Shown one piece after another: positions 5,797 through 7,434 of a stretch of DNA of 7,434 nt. How positions within the stretch are numbered: position 1 is the first letter of the stretch; every line of letters begins with the position of its first letter. Under the pieces are notes generated by a model, which had not been told where the DNA came from, searched no databases, and worked only from the letters and a program-made list of their open reading frames with translations. Source of the DNA: Planctomycetota bacterium (GTDB lineage: Bacteria; Planctomycetota; SZUA-567); contig JAISYD010000101.1 of NCBI GenBank assembly GCA_031270145.1, positions 1 to 7,434 on the forward strand, read 5' to 3'. The position numbers were made by a program, and so were the translations under genes.

Positions 5797-7317
5797 TCAT
5801 TCCGCGTCGGCAAGCGTTTCCTCCATGGCCTCCTCGATTTCCTCCCGGCTTTTCGCTTTCAGGGTCGGGAATAGGACCACTTCCCTGATGCTGGGCTGCC
5901 CGGTCAGCAGCATGGCCAGGCGGTCGATGCCGATGCCCATGCCGCCGGCCGGCGGCATGCCCACCTCCAGGGCCGAGACATAATCCTCGTCCAGTTTGTC
6001 GCCGTAAGTTTCGCCGGCGCCCGCGTCGCGGCGTAACTGCGCCTCGAATCTGGCCTTTTGCTCCAGCGGATCGTTCAGTTCGCTGAAGGCGTTGGACAGC
6101 TCGAACCCCGCGACAATGACCTCGAAGCGATCCGACAGGGATGGGTCTTCGCGGTTGCGGCGGCACAGCGGATTGAGGCTGGCCGGATGGTGGGTGACGA
6201 AAGTGGGCTGGATCAGGTTGGGCTCGACCAGCTCATCCATCGCCTCCTGGATCAGGTTGTCGTGATCCAGCGTCTGGATTTTCGCCGCCTCCAGGCCGGC
6301 TTCGGCCAGTCGGGAGCGCATGGATTCGTCGTTGTCCGGATCGCAACCGGCGGTTTGGCGGATCAAATCATGGATGCGTTTGCGGGGCCAGGGCTTGGCG
6401 AGGTCAATGTCATGTCCGGCAAAATCGACCCGGGTGGTCCCGAGCAGGGCCTGGGCCGTGTCGGAGACCAGATCCTCCAGCAGCGCCATCATGTCGGTGT
6501 AGTCGGCATAGGCTTGATAAAGCTCGATCATGGTGAATTCCGGATTGTGCGAGGCGTCGATGCCCTCGTTCCGGAAATTGCGGTTAAGCTCGTACACCCG
6601 GTCCAAGCCCCCGACCAGGAGGCGCTTCAGATAGGTTTCCGGCGAAATGCGCAGATACAAATCCATGTCCAACGAGTTGTGATGGGTGGTGAAGGGGCGG
6701 GCCGCCGCTCCGCCGTATAGGGGCTGGAGCATGGGCGTCTCCACCTCCAGAAAGCCGCGCCGGTCAAGGTAGCCGCGGATATGCGTGACAAGCCGGCTCC
6801 GAAGTATGAAGCGGGCGCGGGAATCCTCGTTGGCGGCCAGATCCAGGTAGCGCCGGCGGAAACGTGTCTCGACGTCCCTAAGCCCCTTGAATTTAGCCGG
6901 CAACGGCTCCAGGCTTTTCGCCAGGAAGGCCATATGGTCGGCGAAAATAGTGATCTCGCCGGTGCGGCTCCGCTGCAACTGGCCGGAGACGGCGATGAAG
7001 TCGCCTATGTCCATGAGTTTGGCCAAGTGGAAATTTTCCGGCATCCGCTTTTGCAGCAGATTGACCTGGATTTTCCCGCCGCGATCCCGCAAATCCAGCC
7101 AGCAGGATTTGCCCATGTCGCGGATGGCCGTCACCCTTCCGGCGGCCTTGACCGAAACATCGCTTTCTTGGCCGTCCTTCCGTTCCGGGCATTTGGCGCG
7201 AATGGCGGCGATGTCGCCGTCCAGTTCCGCCTTGCCGCCGTAGGGATCCAGTCCCGCCTTCCGCAAGGCGGCTAGCTTGGCCAGCCTCTCTTCCCGGATT
7301 CGTTTGCCGTTCGCCAT
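5797..7317 (-). CDS. lysS: Lysyl-tRNA synthetase, class II
   Basis: A 506-aa cytoplasmic enzyme that attaches lysine to tRNA-Lys using ATP. The N-terminal OB-fold anticodon-binding domain is visible at about 57-135 (AGRVTAIRDMGKSCWLDLRD). The class II catalytic core follows: motif 1 RGFLEVETPMLQP (187-199) followed by YGGAAARPF, motif 2 RNFRNEGID (246-254) with HNPEFTMIE (257-265), and motif 3 GMGIGIDRLAMLL (459-471) with its conserved arginine. FSELNDP (411-417), typical of LysRS, separates it from AspRS and AsnRS. The length equals the usual bacterial enzyme (E. coli 505 aa), and no frameshift or missing motif is seen. The ATG at 7317 gives the normal charged N-terminus. Its upstream region has AAGG and GAAG but no strong Shine-Dalgarno. 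A promoter lies about 50 bp upstream. There is no clear terminator after the stop codon, only a weak 5-bp CGGAA/TTCCG hairpin with a T-run, so some read-through into the cupin is possible. Confidence 0.97.
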   Translation of the reverse strand: MANGKRIREERLAKLAALRKAGLDPYGGKAELDGDIAAIRAKCPERKDGQESDVSVKAAGRVTAIRDMGKSCWLDLRDRGGKIQVNLLQKRMPENFHLAKLMDIGDFIAVSGQLQRSRTGEITIFADHMAFLAKSLEPLPAKFKGLRDVETRFRRRYLDLAANEDSRARFILRSRLVTHIRGYLDRRGFLEVETPMLQPLYGGAAARPFTTHHNSLDMDLYLRISPETYLKRLLVGGLDRVYELNRNFRNEGIDASHNPEFTMIELYQAYADYTDMMALLEDLVSDTAQALLGTTRVDFAGHDIDLAKPWPRKRIHDLIRQTAGCDPDNDESMRSRLAEAGLEAAKIQTLDHDNLIQEAMDELVEPNLIQPTFVTHHPASLNPLCRRNREDPSLSDRFEVIVAGFELSNAFSELNDPLEQKARFEAQLRRDAGAGETYGDKLDEDYVSALEVGMPPAGGMGIGIDRLAMLLTGQPSIREVVLFPTLKAKSREEIEEAMEETLADAE

Positions 7318-7363
7318 CTTCTTCGCCTTACATTAGCCAAGATTATCCATGCTGAACCGAATC

Positions 7364-7391
7364 ATTATAGGATCCGGCCGGAGCAAGGCAA
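7364..7391 (-). promoter_or_regulatory. Sigma70-type promoter for lysS
   Basis: TTGCCT (7391-7386, four of six), a 16-base spacer, then a perfect TATAAT (7369-7364). Transcription would start near 7357, giving a leader of about 40 nt before the lysS ATG. That leader is too short for a T-box or other large riboswitch, so control at this promoter would have to act at initiation. Nothing recognisable is visible in the remaining bases to the right edge. Confidence 0.7.
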
Positions 7392-7434
7392 CGCCGGAAA
7401 CGGCAAAAACGTCGTCTTTTCCAAAGTCGCTGAA

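Noticed and set aside
6058..6720. A plus-strand open frame (220 codons) opposite lysS.
   Set aside because: It is antisense to conserved LysRS core sequence with no recognisable domain, so it is a shadow frame.

Overview
The window is chromosomal housekeeping and sugar-acid metabolism DNA from a moderately GC-rich bacterium with ordinary Shine-Dalgarno sites and sigma70-type promoters. Protein motifs give no firm lineage. The Rep-like helicase and the E. coli-type glucuronate isomerase and lysyl-tRNA synthetase suit a Gram-negative or other diderm, but that is only an impression. I see no mobile element, CRISPR array, rRNA or tRNA gene.

Layout from left to right: (1) On the minus strand, a uronate isomerase gene (uxaC, cut by the left edge a few codons before its end) lies downstream of an iron-containing alcohol dehydrogenase gene of the YqhD/BDH type. 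They are about 100 bp apart with a GC-rich hairpin between them. A good promoter (TTGCCA-17-TATATT) just upstream of the dehydrogenase probably drives both. (2) The roughly 500 bp between the dehydrogenase and the helicase is not empty. On the minus strand it holds a TTGACA -35 element, a heavily structured stretch and a textbook intrinsic terminator, all upstream of the dehydrogenase's own promoter. Together these suggest a separate small RNA gene of about 190 nt, or a structured leader. (3) On the plus strand, a complete Rep/UvrD-family superfamily 1 DNA helicase gene ends at a strong hairpin. (4) Convergent to it on the minus strand are a small single-domain cupin gene with its own extended -10 promoter and, upstream of that, a complete class II lysyl-tRNA synthetase gene (lysS) with its own promoter near the right edge.

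The genes fall into separate units: uronate/aldehyde metabolism (uxaC plus the dehydrogenase), DNA replication and repair (the helicase), translation (lysS), and a cupin of unknown substrate. The 12-bp hairpin between the convergent helicase and cupin genes probably ends transcription from both sides. The most interesting unexplained element is the predicted minus-strand RNA at about 2888-3084. No previously undescribed protein system is evident.
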